From Anastrepha obliqua (Eukaryota; Arthropoda; Insecta; Diptera; Tephritidae): DNA of 64,000 nucleotides. Below are positions 48,766-59,900 of this stretch, piece after piece (position 1 is the first letter of the stretch; each line of letters opens with the position of its first letter). Below the pieces are notes generated by a model. It saw nothing but the letters and a program-made list of their open reading frames with translations, did not search any database and was not told where the DNA came from. The position numbers and the translations under genes were made by a program. The stretch lies in contig NC_072892.1 in the NCBI RefSeq assembly GCF_027943255.1, positions 19,801,792 to 19,865,791 of the forward strand, read 5' to 3'.

Positions 48766-49570
48766 GAAAACCATTTTGAAAGACCACTTGGGCCTACGAA
48801 AAGTCAAATCTCGTTTGGTACCGAAAACTCTCAATTTCTTGGAAATAAGTCGTCGCGTTGATGTGTGTGAAACAATGCTTTCACACTATCAGGACAAGCT
48901 CAAATGCATCATTACGGGAGATGAGACTTGGATTTATGCTTACGACCCTGAAACAACCGACCAATCAAGCGAATATCAGGCTAAAGGCGAGGCCAGACCG
49001 AAAAGAGCACGTCAAAGACGTTCAAAAATAAAAGTCATGATGACAGTTTTTTCAATATTTTCGTGGTGTGGTGCACTATGAATTCCTTCCACCTGGCCAA
49101 ACTGTTAATAAGGAATATTATTTGAGCGTTATGCGTCGTTTACGTGAAGCAATTCCTCTAAAAAGACCAGAACTATGGGCGAACAACTCTTGGTTTTTGC
49201 ATCACGATAATGCACCGTCTCACACTGCACTCGTTCTTCGTGACCATTTCGCCAAAAATTCCACGCATAGCGTTCCGCAACCACCGTATTCGCCTGATTT
49301 GGCTCCGTGTGACTTCTGGCTATTCCCAAAACTCAAGAGACCACTCCGGGGAACGCGTTTCGAGTCGATTGAGGAGATAAAAGCTGAATCGAAGAAGGTA
49401 CTGATGGCTATACGGAAATGGACTATTTGGCATGTTTCGGGGATTGGAAAAATCGTTGGCATAAGTGTATTTTATCGAGAGGGGATTATTTTGAAGGGGA
49501 TGAAATTTATTTATAAGAATAAATAAAGATTTTTCATTTTACAATCAAATTCACCTTACTTTTTGCCACA
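48752..49570 (+). mobile_element. mariner fragment, 5' truncated
   Basis: The transposase starts mid-protein (TILKDHLGLRKVKSRLVPKT) and runs through the first Asp (IITGDETWIYAYDPETTDQS), a one-base shift near 49060, YEFLPPGQTVNKEYYLSVMR, the second Asp (LHHDNAPSHTA) and the third (YSPDLAPCDFWLF). After another shift near 49400 the normal tail (CFGDWKNRWHKCILSRGDYF) is in a different frame. Ends near 49570 (TTACTTTTTGCCAC). The 5' side is lost at the direct repeat. Confidence 0.85.
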
Positions 49571-50389
49571 TAAAATAAATATAAAATACAAGAGGCTCCC
49601 TTGCAGCCCTTTTAGTGTTATTCCGGCCTGCGCTTTTGTTAGCCTTAGTTTAGCCAACCTACGGCTTTCTCTTCATTAAGAAACCGGCCATTCCAATGCT
49701 TATTCTTAGACTTGGTGCTTGTTTTTAGTTGAATAATCTTGATCTGTGATTATACATATATATATATATGTAGACTTATATACATATATTGATATACAGG
49801 TAAATACTTAATCCGACTCCGAACAGCAAATGGTTTTTTCATGGCAAAAATACACTGAAAGGTTTGCTATTGCATACCGAGGGCGAACACTATTTTCAAA
49901 ATTTTTTTATTTTGTTCTTTTATGCATGGAGATTCAAACCTACGCTAGCTTTGTGGTTTTTGAGTCCTTAAACTTTCTAGCCTAAAGCCACTTTTAAGGT
50001 TTCATCTTAATGCCACATCTCCCTTCATTTAGTCAACACCTTTGGTTGCTGAGTTGCTTCAACATTTTTCAAAATATTTTTTTAAACTCGAAAAGAGACT
50101 CTAATAAGAAAATTAGACAGAGGCTGTGGTACTTACTGTAGTGTACAAAACACTGCGGTGTTTGTGAGGACAACCGTGAATATCTTTCTAAGTCAGCCGG
50201 GTAAGCGTAAAAACTATTAGTTGTTTTACTTTTCTAGTGCAATACCTCGCGTAATTGCCTCGCCAATAAGGAGTTCCAAATACGAAAAAACGTAAGTAAG
50301 GGTAAAACGTAAGTAACAGAATAATTTTGACAGAAAAAAAATATTTTCATGGAGTCCATTTTTTGCTCTTGTTCACTTCTTTCGGGAGC
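49571..50389. other. non-coding; degraded SINE inside
   Basis: A TA-rich run at 49755-49795, then the SINE relic (49796-49985). The rest is unassigned. Confidence 0.4.
49796..49985 (-). mobile_element. degenerate SINE family A copy
   Basis: The plus strand shows the inverted family body: CTTAATCCGACTCCGAACAG, TTTTTTCATGGCAAAAATAC, GGTTTGCTATTGCATACCGA, then GAGATTCAAACCTACG (B-box region). The tRNA-like head is mostly lost. Confidence 0.7.
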
Positions 50390-50934
50390 AAAGGGCCTCG
50401 ACAAGGCTCTTCTATCGTACACGGTTCTGTGCTGTTGTTTACGCATCGTCCGGTGAGATGTCGGCATCTGGTAGTTCGCGCAACATCGACCTTCTCCAAG
50501 TGTTTTTTGGTCGACCGCGACCTCTGCTCCCTCGCGGGTTCCAGTCAAGTGCCATCCTTGTGATGCTATCTGGTGGTTTTCTCAATGAGTGAGAAGGGGG
50601 AAAGGGGACGACCTTGCCTTACGCCTGAAGCACAGCCAGTTCGGAGTTCTCATAGAGAGCTTTGATGAGGCGGATTATCTTGGCGGGAACTCCCTTTCTA
50701 CTCAGTGTCAGCCATATTGCGTCTCGTTTGATAGTGTCGAACGCCTTCTTAAAGTCTACGAACAGCATGTAGAGCGGGGAGCGCCACACAACTGATTGTT
50801 CTACTATAATCCGAAGTGTGCTGATTTGGTCATCACAGCTTCGGTGAGGGCTAAAACAAGCTTGCTCGTCTCTTAAGGAGCGTCCATATACTAATCTTTC
50901 TCGTTGGATAGTAATTATTCCGCTTTTCAACTAT
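50390..50934 (-). mobile_element. RTE-type LINE fragment, internally deleted
   Basis: Minus strand: RT motif region at 50930-50619 (LRDEQACFSPHRSCDDQIST, SPLYMLFVDFKKAFDTI, GVPAKIIRLIKALY). Then, after a deletion of the rest of the palm including the catalytic FADD-type box, comes the C-terminal tail near 50590-50400 ([29 protein letters not shown]). Both fit RTE-like elements. Non-functional. Confidence 0.8.
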
Positions 50935-51665
50935 TTAAATACGCATGCCGTAACAAAAACGACTATAAATATATTCTCGGATGGCCAGGCGGGCATCAAA
51001 TCAATGAATGCAGTTATACTAAGATCGAAGGTTGAACAGGAATCCCGGGCAGCCCTAAATGATATAAGCATCGTATTCAAGATCAGGCTTATTTGGGTTC
51101 CGGGGTACAGAGATACTGATAAAAGTACCATTGGAATACCTTTGGCCACGAGTAAACTAATAATAAAAAACAACATTATCCAAGAGGCCAATAGGTCATG
51201 GAGAGATGCAGATACATGTGTAACAGCTAGGCTACTATGGCCGCAAATAAACAAGAAAACGTCAAAGGAATTGCTTTAGTCTCTCAAGAGATAATATAAT
51301 ATCTCGAAGGTCGTGGCTTATTTAACCGGTCATTGGCTATTTGGCAAACATTCCTCGAGACTAGGAGTTTTCTCCCATGAACATTGCAGAAGTTGCAGAG
51401 ATGAGGAAGAGGAAGAAACAGTTGAACACTCCCTTTGCAACTGTCCAGCCTTAGCTAAAATCAGAGCAGGTTGTCTGGGTAAATACTTTCTTAATTCTCT
51501 TACAGAGCTGTCTGGCGTGGGGTTGGGATGAATTCTACGTTTCAGAAGAGCCACAAAACGGTTCAACGAAGGAAGGTAAATGGGGTTCCCTTGAAGCACA
51601 GTGGTATCACAACGGACCTGTAGGGCCCAAGTGAGTTGGTCGTGCAGACCGACTAACCTAACCTA
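50935..51665 (+). mobile_element. LINE 3' part (RNase H, zinc motif)
   Basis: Plus strand: RNase H-like NIFSDGQAGIKSMNAVI, LIWVPGYRDTDKS (about 50965-51130), then VAYLTGHWLFGKHSSRLGVF and a Cys/His tail HCRSCRDEEEEETVEHSLCN (51313-51470). A 3' UTR with CCTAACCTAATCTA follows. It is closely related in layout to the minus-strand element at 57890-59095. It lies back to back with the RTE piece. Confidence 0.8.
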
Positions 51666-51734
51666 ATCTATTGAAAATTAAATAAAGCTATTTCCACCGT
51701 GAAATATTTTTTTTAACCCTTTGTTAATTCATGC

Positions 51735-52475
51735 AGTAAAGGGTAAAAGTGTAATTGACTATTTTGAAGTATATTTTACCTTGACTGAACTACAATCGAC
51801 TATTCCGAAATACATTTTATGGTTTCTGAACTACAATTGACTATTCGAAACATATTTTTCGGTTTCGGAACTACAATTGACTATTCCGAAATACATTTTA
51901 GGGTTTGTGAACTACAATTGAATATACCGAAATACTCTTTACGGTTTCTGAACTAGAATTGACTATTCTGAAATACATTTTAGGGTTTCTGAACTACAAT
52001 TGACAATTCTGAAATACATTTTACGGTTTCTGAACTACAATTGACTATTCCGAAATACATTTTACGGTTTCTATATTACAATGGACTATTCCGAAATACA
52101 TTTTACGGTTTCTGAACTACAATTCACTACTCTGAAATACACTTTACGGTTTCTGAATCACAATTGACTATTTCGAAATACATTTTAGGGTTTCTGAACT
52201 ACAATTGACTATTCTGAAATACCTTTTAGGGTTTCTGAAGTACAATTGACTATTCCGAAATACATTTTACGGTTTCTGAACTACAATTGACTATTCCGAA
52301 ATACATTTTACGGTTTCTATATTACAATGGACTATTTCGAAATACATTTTACGGTTTCTGAACTACAATTGACTATTCCGAAATACATTTTACGGTTTCT
52401 GAAATACAATTGACTATTCCGAAATACATTTTAGGCTTTCTGAAGCACAGCTGACGGTTTCGGAAGTACTCCTAG
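51735..52475 (+). repeat. 41-bp minisatellite, about 17 units
   Basis: Unit GGTTTCTGAACTACAATTGA + CTATTCCGAAATACATTTTAC, 41 bp (some units 40). Units are a few to about 15 percent diverged. Starts near 51735 in degraded form and decays after 52440. No ORF or protein signal. No spacer/repeat alternation, so not a CRISPR. Confidence 0.93.
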
Positions 52476-52944
52476 AAGAGGTGTGAACGAAAATGCGTAG
52501 TTTCCTAATTTACAATTATTTCTAATGGCAAAAAAAGTACTTATTTGTTCTTATTCACTTATTCCGCTATTTTGCAGTGATACCTCCAGTTATATTATAT
52601 ATTATTTGTGTATACAAATGTAAAAAGTTAAATGAAATGAGTCGCATCCAGAACGATGCAAAGTATTATTGCCAATTTGTAAATCAGGCATCACCAAGCA
52701 GGCTACACTGATTTCTTATGAAACGCACATAGTGTAAAATGCCAAAAAATCATACTACAGCGTACATTTATAGACAATAGTGTATTATGTGGCTCGTACA
52801 TCCACAGACTGAAAGCACATCGAAATCACATCAGCCACTCATTCGGACTTTTCCCCATGATTGCCAAAATGCATTTAGTACTCACATTCATGCGCAGATA
52901 CCCACACATCCATGCACACGCATTTAAATGGGTTTCTTTTTTTG
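52476..52944. other. non-coding
   Basis: Nothing recognised between the minisatellite and the SINE. Confidence 0.4.
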
Positions 52945-53240
52945 TACGCGGCCGTCGCAACGGAGTGACTTTGGGCGTGGCTACCATTCGGCATGATGCG
53001 GGTTCGAAGCACACGCTAAATGATGGAAAAAGTTGTTTCTAATTAGCAGCCACCACTCAGCTGTCAGTGAAAAAGCTATTCTTGCAAGCTGTTTGCCGTT
53101 CAGCGCTGACCTCAAATTGCAGGTCTTTCCACTTTCCTGGAACAACTCCAATTCGCACGCCACAACTTGGAAGAGGGGAAGTTCGGCCAAAGCGCGCAAA
53201 AGGGAAAGCTTGCGTGCATCGATTATATATACATACGTAT
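52945..53240 (+). mobile_element. SINE family A, diverged copy
   Basis: Head CGGCCGTCGCAACGGAGTGA, CTACCATTCGGCATGATGCG, B box GCGGGTTCGAAGC, body with GCAGGTCTTTCCAC and GAACAACTCCAATTCGCACG, end GCGTGCATCGATTATATATA. Body changes suggest a subfamily. Confidence 0.75.
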
Positions 53241-54238
53241 ATTTTTATATATCTGTGTGTGTGCATTTCGGATATTGAAAAGCATTGGCACGCATCAGAG
53301 GTAATTGTTCATTTGATGCTTGGCAAAGAACCATGCAAGAATGCCATTATGTGACTAGACTTCACTTCTCCACACTTGATTCCGACTATTCAATTCGAAA
53401 GCTCCTATAAAAGTTAAAAAAGTCTTTTAGTAAAAGTAAATTCTCCTGAATGTATACGCACATACACACATACGTACATATGTCTGTGTGTTTGCCTGTT
53501 ATTGTAACTTCGATTGCTTTGAATGGAACTCGTAACGATTCGGCTCGTTGTGATTATTTGTTCGATTTCACAAATTTGTGTATGCATCCTGCCGCTGCGG
53601 GCCCCTTCTTGCCCAGAAAACAATTTCACTATCGTAGTGTGTCTCTGGTTGAAGAGCTTGCGTTGCAATTTTAATTTTGTATGCCCAGCAAATGTTTTCG
53701 ACATTCGATTTGGTGTGATTTCGCTCTGTGATGCGATTCTTCGCAGTCGATTGCACTGTCAAGTTGCTGCGAGATGAGAACCGGCATTACTACATATTGG
53801 CATTTTTATTTCTGAATTCACAGTCGATAAATTCCCAAGGACCGCATTCAATAACTAAATGAATGAATAAATGAATAAAAGAGAAAATAAATAGATAATT
53901 CAATTTGAACGACTATTCTATGAGTGCAGCAGCAAAGGCTGCAAGCAAAAAGACGGCACAATCGTGCACTAAAGATTGATTTGCGAGCTTGTCGCTGAGT
54001 TGTACTCCCACTTGATTAGATTTGATTCTTGACCTTTGGACGAGTGTATTTTAATGCATTTTAAAGAGTTTTAGCTGAAGTTTTTCACCGTTGAAAGTTC
54101 GCCTTTTTTACACGAACGCTTCAAAACTCACATTGCTCAAAAAGTTGAAGTAGGAGCTCTCACGTGTATTTGAAACCGATTTACGTTTTAAAATTTGTAT
54201 GAAGCAATAAGCGTTTAAAAAATAGTTGCCAAGCGCAA
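53241..54238. other. non-coding, no gene
   Basis: No domain-bearing frame. ACATACGTACATATG-type runs near 53460-53480 only. Confidence 0.4.
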
Positions 54239-54597
54239 TTAAGGGGTGCCGGTGGTCTAGAGCTGGAAAATTTAGAGTATTTTCAAATTTTTTTTTTTAG
54301 AATTAAAAAAATGAAAAACGATATTTAAATTTTTTAGGCCTTTTAGTTAACTTCTTTTACTATTGTACAAAAATGAGAAAAAAAATTTAAATTTTAACAA
54401 TTTAAAAAACGGCGCTGAAAATGACACTCCCAAAAAATTTGACCTGGACGGTGTTGTCCATTTTGGCTCTTCTATTTATCTGAAACACAAAAACCAAAAA
54501 AAATATTTATCAGTATGACTGTAGACGTACTATAATAAAAAAAAAATCATGTGCAGCATCGTACACGTGGTAGAAGTGGAACTTCTGTGTGTGAATA

Positions 54598-54629
<32 letters not shown>

Positions 54630-54756
54630 GAAGAGAAGGAGACAGGGATAATTTCAAAAGAAATACAACAGTATAAAATTTGTGTAACCAAAATTCGATT
54701 TTATTAAATATATATGCATTATGCTATCATCAGTTGGTGGTTCAATTGGTAATCTA

Positions 54757-56210
54757 TACTAATATTATAAAGAGGAAAACTTTGTTTGTTTGTAATGAAT
54801 AGGCTCAAAAACTACTAGACCGATTTTAAAAATTCTTTCACCATTCGAAAGATACATCATCCACGAGTAACATGGATTATATTTTATTTTGGAAATAGGG
54901 TTCGAGATATAGGTCAAAACGTGGACCCGGGTAACCTTCGGATGTGTATGTACAATATGGGTATCAAATGGAAGCTGTTGGTGAATGCTTTAGTTCAGAG
55001 TATTTTTCATGCCGCTCCGTGACTAGGGTCTCGAGATAGAGACCAAAACGTGGACCCTAGAATGTGTTTGTACAATATGGATATCAAATTGAAGCTGTTG
55101 GTGAATGCTTTAGTACAGAGTATTTTTCATGCCGCTCCGTGACTGGGGTCTCGAGATATAGGTCAAAACGTGGACCCGGGTAACCTTTGCTTGTACTGAT
55201 ATAATTGGTTTGTGATAGCTGAAATATGAAATATATGTACGTGATTCAATATTTTCTAGATAACGTGTGAAAATTGCATCTAGTGTAGTTCCGGATTTTG
55301 TTGTTGATTCTTTAGGGTTATTGTTTATCTTTTTTTTGTCTTCGCCTCTTCCAAGTGCATTTGCACCTGCGTGGCTGTAAACCAGTAGTGAGCGGTGAAT
55401 GAAATATATTATGTCATCAAGATTTTGGTTCGGTGAGATATAGATGGCGGCTATGACAATAGTTTTTCCATTCAGTGTTTGACATTCTGCAATGCAAACA
55501 TCCCCAACTCGTGTGACTGTTGATGAATATGACTGAGACTGCCTTGCAGTCATTTCCACATTTGGTGTGACGATATTTACGCTATCATCTTGTGGTAGAT
55601 TGCCACACCGCCAGCTTTAACATTTAGTCGCTTATATTTGATGACGCAATTGAAATTTGGTATACTAATATCCTCGTTATCGTTTAACCAAGTTTTGGAC
55701 AAAAGTACTATACTCGATTTGCGGATGACAGAGTCTGTTAAATCTGCGGAATGTGCTCGTAGCCTCTTCTCTGAGTCATGTAATCGATTATTTGTTTATC
55801 GGCAGTTTCCAGTCTATTTAACGATAGTCTCCGGAATTCATCTTGTAAATGAGACATACTGACTGACGCTCGTCGACCATGGTAGAATCTAAAATCATTT
55901 CCGTTCGCTATAATCCACAAGCCTTCAATGCAAGTGACTCGTGATAAAGCAACGTAAACTAATGATTGCGAATGTTTCTTATCATATTCGTAAACAACTT
56001 CAGAATACGTGCCTCCCTGAGACTTGTAAATGGTCGTCGCACAAGCACAAACTAATGGTAAATGTGATCGTTTAGCGTTAATCGTTTTGCTGTTGTTAAG
56101 CGGGATTGTTGATGTGCGTCGTCCGATTGGTACCGCTGTTTTACTGATATTATGCGCTGCAACATGACCAGCAACTTTTTTTCTGATTTTTTCTCTGTCG
56201 CGTAACATTA
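54757..56210 (-). mobile_element. Helentron 3' portion with coding sequence
   Basis: In minus orientation: helicase C-terminus, endonuclease, then two to three tandem units (TGGACCCGGGTAACCTTCGG, TACAATATGGGTATCAAATG), then the 3' end ATCTATACTAATATTATAAA at 54757 (inverse of the end at 31890). Rep and the front of the helicase are missing. Links the repeat-only copies at 23779 and 30484 to a coding parent. Confidence 0.85.
55200..56208 (-). pseudogene. Helentron helicase C-terminus and AP-like endonuclease
   Basis: Minus strand from 56208: KRSHLPLVCACATTIYKSQG (PIF1-family helicase motif), LVYVALSRVTCIEGLWI (motif VI), ending near 55738. A linked region (about 55720-55570) has LSKTWLNDNEDISIPNFNCV and AGGVAIYHK. 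After frame changes, 55559-55200 has GKTIVIAAIYISPNQNLDDI and TKSGTTLDAIFTRYLENIES. The latter two are exonuclease-endonuclease-phosphatase signatures. A helicase fused to an AP-like endonuclease is a known mark of Helentrons. Frameshifts and truncation make it inactive. Confidence 0.85.
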
Positions 56211-56856
56211 TGATGTATAGCTCTCCTTCTCTTTCTCTCTATGTTATATATAAGTATACTCTGTCTTACAACGAAGCCTATGTCTTAGGTATAGAAAATG
56301 TATAGCTCTCTTTCTCCTTCTCTCTACGTTGTATCTTTTTTTCTCTCTCGCGTAACGAAATCTCTAAACGTTACATTTTTTCCAATTCACTCTCCATTCT
56401 CGCTCAAATATCAGACCGCCGCTAAAGAAATTTCACTACAAAAAAAACTAATTTGACAAAATGGCGCTATTTTGAGATTGACACTATGAATACCGGGTTC
56501 TTTTCAGTTGTTTAATAAAAAAAAAATACGGAATAATTGAAATATTAATATGATTCTAGTATGGGCGATAGGCATTGATTGTGAACAACATATTGCAATT
56601 TCAGACGATTCGTTTCAATGGTTTTTTTTTTACAACACCAGACCGAAAAAAGTCGTTTCGAGATAAATGAGTTTAAAGTTTGAGGTACAGGAGCGCGCGG
56701 ATCGCTCTTTACCTAGTCAATGGGCCGTGGAAGCTATAATAATGGGAATTTCCGCATGAAAATTTCACAGTGTATTCCTAAGATACTATGTTTTCGAAAT
56801 ATCGAAAAAACAAAAAATCAATTTTTTGAAATTTCTAGACCACCGGGTCCCCTTAA

Positions 56857-57269
56857 GGATTACAAGTAAAGTGGTTGGAGAAAAAGTCTGTGAAGGAATC
56901 AGAGAGTTAAGATATTACACAAAAATGTTGCTAGTTACTTGTAGCATAGAAATGCCAAACACATCAAATATCTTAAATATAAAAATTAAATAATTTTATA
57001 TGCCGGCTTATCAAAGTGATATGCAAAAGGGTGAAAACTTTGACTCTTCCTAAAATAAAATGTACGAGTGAATTTTGAAGTCGCCGCATTTTACTAGAAT
57101 CCATTGTCAGAAGCTGGAGTTTTTGTGTTATACAGTGTAATTACATTGGTTGTTGGCAGTGAACATTTTGTGATTTGAAAAATCGAAAACAAGTAGTCCA
57201 CAGGCATTAACTGCCACGTTGGTATCGCAGATGGATTAATGTGAAAAACTGCAGGTTGTAACTGATGCT
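56857..57269. other. non-coding
   Basis: Nothing recognised. Confidence 0.4.
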
Positions 57270-57865
57270 CCTTTTATCTTCTTCTTCTTGATTGACGCGA
57301 TAACCGCTTACGCGATTTTGGCCGAGTTAACAAGGCGCGCCAGTCGTTTGTTAATCGCCTTAACAAGCGCCAGTTAGACACATCAAGTGAAGTCAAATCC
57401 TTTTGATCCATTTGATCTTTCTCCTTCTTTGAGGAGACCTTCTTCGTCTGCTACCACCAGCTGGTACCGCATCGAATACTTTCAGAGCCGGAGCGTTTGT
57501 ATCCATTCGGACGACATGACCCAGCCAATGTAGCCGCTGGATCTTTATTCGCTGCGCTATGTCTATGCCGCCGTAAAGCTCATACAGCTCATCGTTCCAT
57601 CGCCTGCGATATTCGCCGTTGCCAACGTGCAAAGGTCCAAAAATCTTACGCAGATTCAAACACTCCAAGTGACGCCTCATCGGATATTATCATCGTCCCA
57701 GCATTTGCACAAGGCACGAGAGCCTTGTAGAAAGTTAATTTTGTTCCCCGAGAGAGGATTTTACTACTCAGTTGCCTACCTAGTCCAAAGTAACACTTGT
57801 CGGCAAAAGAGAGAGAGAGATTCTCCATTGGATTTCAAGATAAACGAAGTATCTTGCAACCTCGA
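57270..57865 (-). mobile_element. LINE fragment, same family as 4470-4945
   Basis: Minus strand: LSLSFADKCYFGLGRQLSSK, SRGTKLTFYKALV (57830-57720), a degraded AWT region, LRKIFGPLHVGNGEYRRRWN, IKIQRLHWLGHVVRMDTNAP, FDAVPAGGSRRR (57680-57440). Extends further 5' than the other copy. Broken. Confidence 0.78.
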
Positions 57866-57889
57866 AATCAGGTTGTAGGTTAGGTTAGG

Positions 57890-59095
57890 TTAAGTTGAAG
57901 CGGTTGTCCACTGCGGGACACACTCAGGCTCATGGCTCATTGTGATTCCGCGTGGGGAACTTGCTCTTATCCCTCCTAAAACCAGTGTGTACTTTTCAAA
58001 AATTTTGTAAGATCCTTAATTCCGACAGAACCGAGTTCTTCCAATTCATTAAAGGATTGTCTACTCAAAATGGCGAGTCTACGTCTGGATAGAGTAAGAC
58101 AGTGACACAGAAGGTGGGGGATCGTCTCTTCCTCTTCCTCGTTTAGACAACTTCTGCAGAAGTCATGTGTTTGCACACCCATTCTCTGTGTGTGCCTACC
58201 GATTAGGCAGCGCCCCGTTATAACTGATATCAGTGTGTTAAGACTGTGCTTATCTCTTCTTAGTAGAAGTTCCGTGCGCTTAACATTGGGAGTCGGCCAA
58301 AGTTGTCAGGCGATTTAGCAAACGACTTCATTACGCCATCTTCTTTCGCTACTCTTACAATTTCCTCGCAGATACGTAGTCTGCATCTTTGCAATAGTAT
58401 ACCTATATCATTGTCTATGATCTCATCAGTCAATTTGGTACCGATTTTCGCTAGTTCATCGACTCTGCAATTCCCCTCAGTGTGACAATGGCCAGGAACC
58501 CACGCTATGATTAGGTTAAATGACTCGACCATCTCGTTAAGAGATGTGCGGCATATCATGGCTACCTTCGAGGTTGTCGATTGTTTTATGAGGGATTTTA
58601 TCGCCGCCTGGCTATCAGTGAAAATGTAGCTATCATCTCCAGATATCGTATCACAATGTATCAGTGTCGCGGCTTTCATTATTGCCATCAGTTCAGCCTG
58701 AAAGACACTTCAGTAGACGGGAAGCCGAAAACTGAAGGAGATCCCCAGATGCTCGGAATATACACGTCCGCCCATCCTGCCCTCGAGCTTTGAGCCATCT
58801 GGATACATACCTCGTCCTGTTCTTCCCTCGAGGGTAGGAGAGTCGTGGACGTTGTTATGGCAAGTATTGGCGGGTCTGTATAATCCACCTGTACGGGAAG
58901 CCCCAACGTGCCATCCACGATTGGCCATAGTCTATGTTTGACCACTTACATACTTAAACTGTTCAGCCTTATTGCCGCGCTGCGCGCATTGTACCTTGCC
59001 TGTAGGTCTACCGGAAGGAAGTTTAATACAACTGATGCTAAGTTCTCTTGTGGAGGAAGGGTTTTAAACAAAATCAACAGCAAAAATGAGTTTCT
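57890..59095 (-). mobile_element. LINE 3' part with RNase H and zinc tail
   Basis: Minus strand: LPVDLQARYNARSAAIRLNS (after the RT), then RNase H with YPDGSKLEGRMGG (first Asp), a frame change, AELMAIMKAATLIHCD (Glu), YIFTDSQAAIKSLI (Asp) and IIAWVPGHCHTEGNCRVDEL. Downstream come ARNFY and ITGRCLIGRHTQRMG with the Cys motif FCRSCLNEEEEETIPHLLCH. Ends near 57890 after TTGTAGGTTAGGTTAGG. The order RT-RNase H-zinc fits I/R1/LOA-like LINEs. Several frame breaks. Confidence 0.83.
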
Positions 59096-59164
59096 GGTAC
59101 ACAAAAACCAAATATGTATATACATTTTCGGGAAGAAAATAAGAGAAAAAAAGGAAGAGTAGCG

Positions 59165-59219
59165 TAGTACACATAACAGAAGTGAAACTTTCAAGGCAGA
59201 TAAAGAAAGAGGGAGAGAC

Positions 59220-59255
<36 letters not shown>

Positions 59256-59900
59256 ATGTATATCTTAGTAAATTCACAACATTTGCAGAGAATACAAATA
59301 GACAAAATTTACAAAAAACGGAGAAGGGTCAACCGGTGTAGGTAAACGGCGAACACAAACCGTGGCAACAACGCGCCCTACTCCGAGCGTTTATCACCCG
59401 CACAAACGCAGCGATTCCAGGACCGCAGCAACGGCATAACTTATCGTAAGGCAATACCAATAAATCCGACGCCGGAATGGATAGCACTTTATAGTACGCA
59501 AAAGCACTAGCCAGGAAACGGAAATAAGCGCCAAAAAGTAGGCACAAAAAAAACGCCATAAAAAATTGGGACCAAAAAACGCCCCAAACAGTAGGCACCA
59601 AGGAAATATAACGCCAAAAAGTAGGCACCAAAAATTTATTTCCTACAAGTTTGCACCAACAAGCAAGCGCCAAAAAGTAGGCAGTGTTATTTCTCACTAG
59701 AAATTAGCAACCCGAAGGAAAAATAGCCTAAAGTGTATCTAAATTATATATAAGGTATCGCTCTCTCTCTCCTTTTCCTCTACGTTATATCTTCTCTCTC
59801 GCAGAACGAAAATGCCCAAAACGTTGCATGGCCTTGCAATTTTACTCTCCTTTCTCGCTCGTCCATCGACGCTTAAGAAGTTTCACTTCAAAAAATTGAT
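59165..59900. mobile_element. (GA)n-rich TIR element B
   Basis: Left AACAGAAGTGAAACTTTC then (GA)n at 59221-59252; right (TC)n at 59758-59775, CGCAGAACGAAAATG, inverted end TGAAGTGAAACTTCTTAAGC. Same plan as 54550-56440. The middle has repeated AAGTAGGCACCAAAA/GCGCCAAAAAG units (59520-59690). No protein. Confidence 0.6.

Larger units (their letters stand above)
54550..56440. mobile_element. (GA)n-rich TIR element A, host of Helentron
   Basis: Left part GTGGTAGAAGTGGAACTTCT then (GA)n at 54598-54630. Right part TCTC-rich with CGCGTAACGAAATC and an inverted end AGTGAAATTTCTTTAGCG. Both halves match 59165-59900, which has the same ends and (GA)n/(TC)n parts. Class unknown. The exact borders are blurred by A-runs. 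Confidence 0.6.
54243..56852. mobile_element. TTAA-flanked TIR element, copy 2, interrupted
   Basis: TTAA at 54239-54242 and 56853-56856; ends GGGGTGCCGGTGGTCTAGA and (inverted) GGGGACCCGGTGGTCTAGA. The outer 300 bp on the left and 400 bp on the right align to copy 1 (35527-36249). Between about 54545 and 56442 a block of about 1.9 kb is inserted in what is an A-rich run in copy 1. Hence it was a complete copy before later insertions. Confidence 0.87.
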
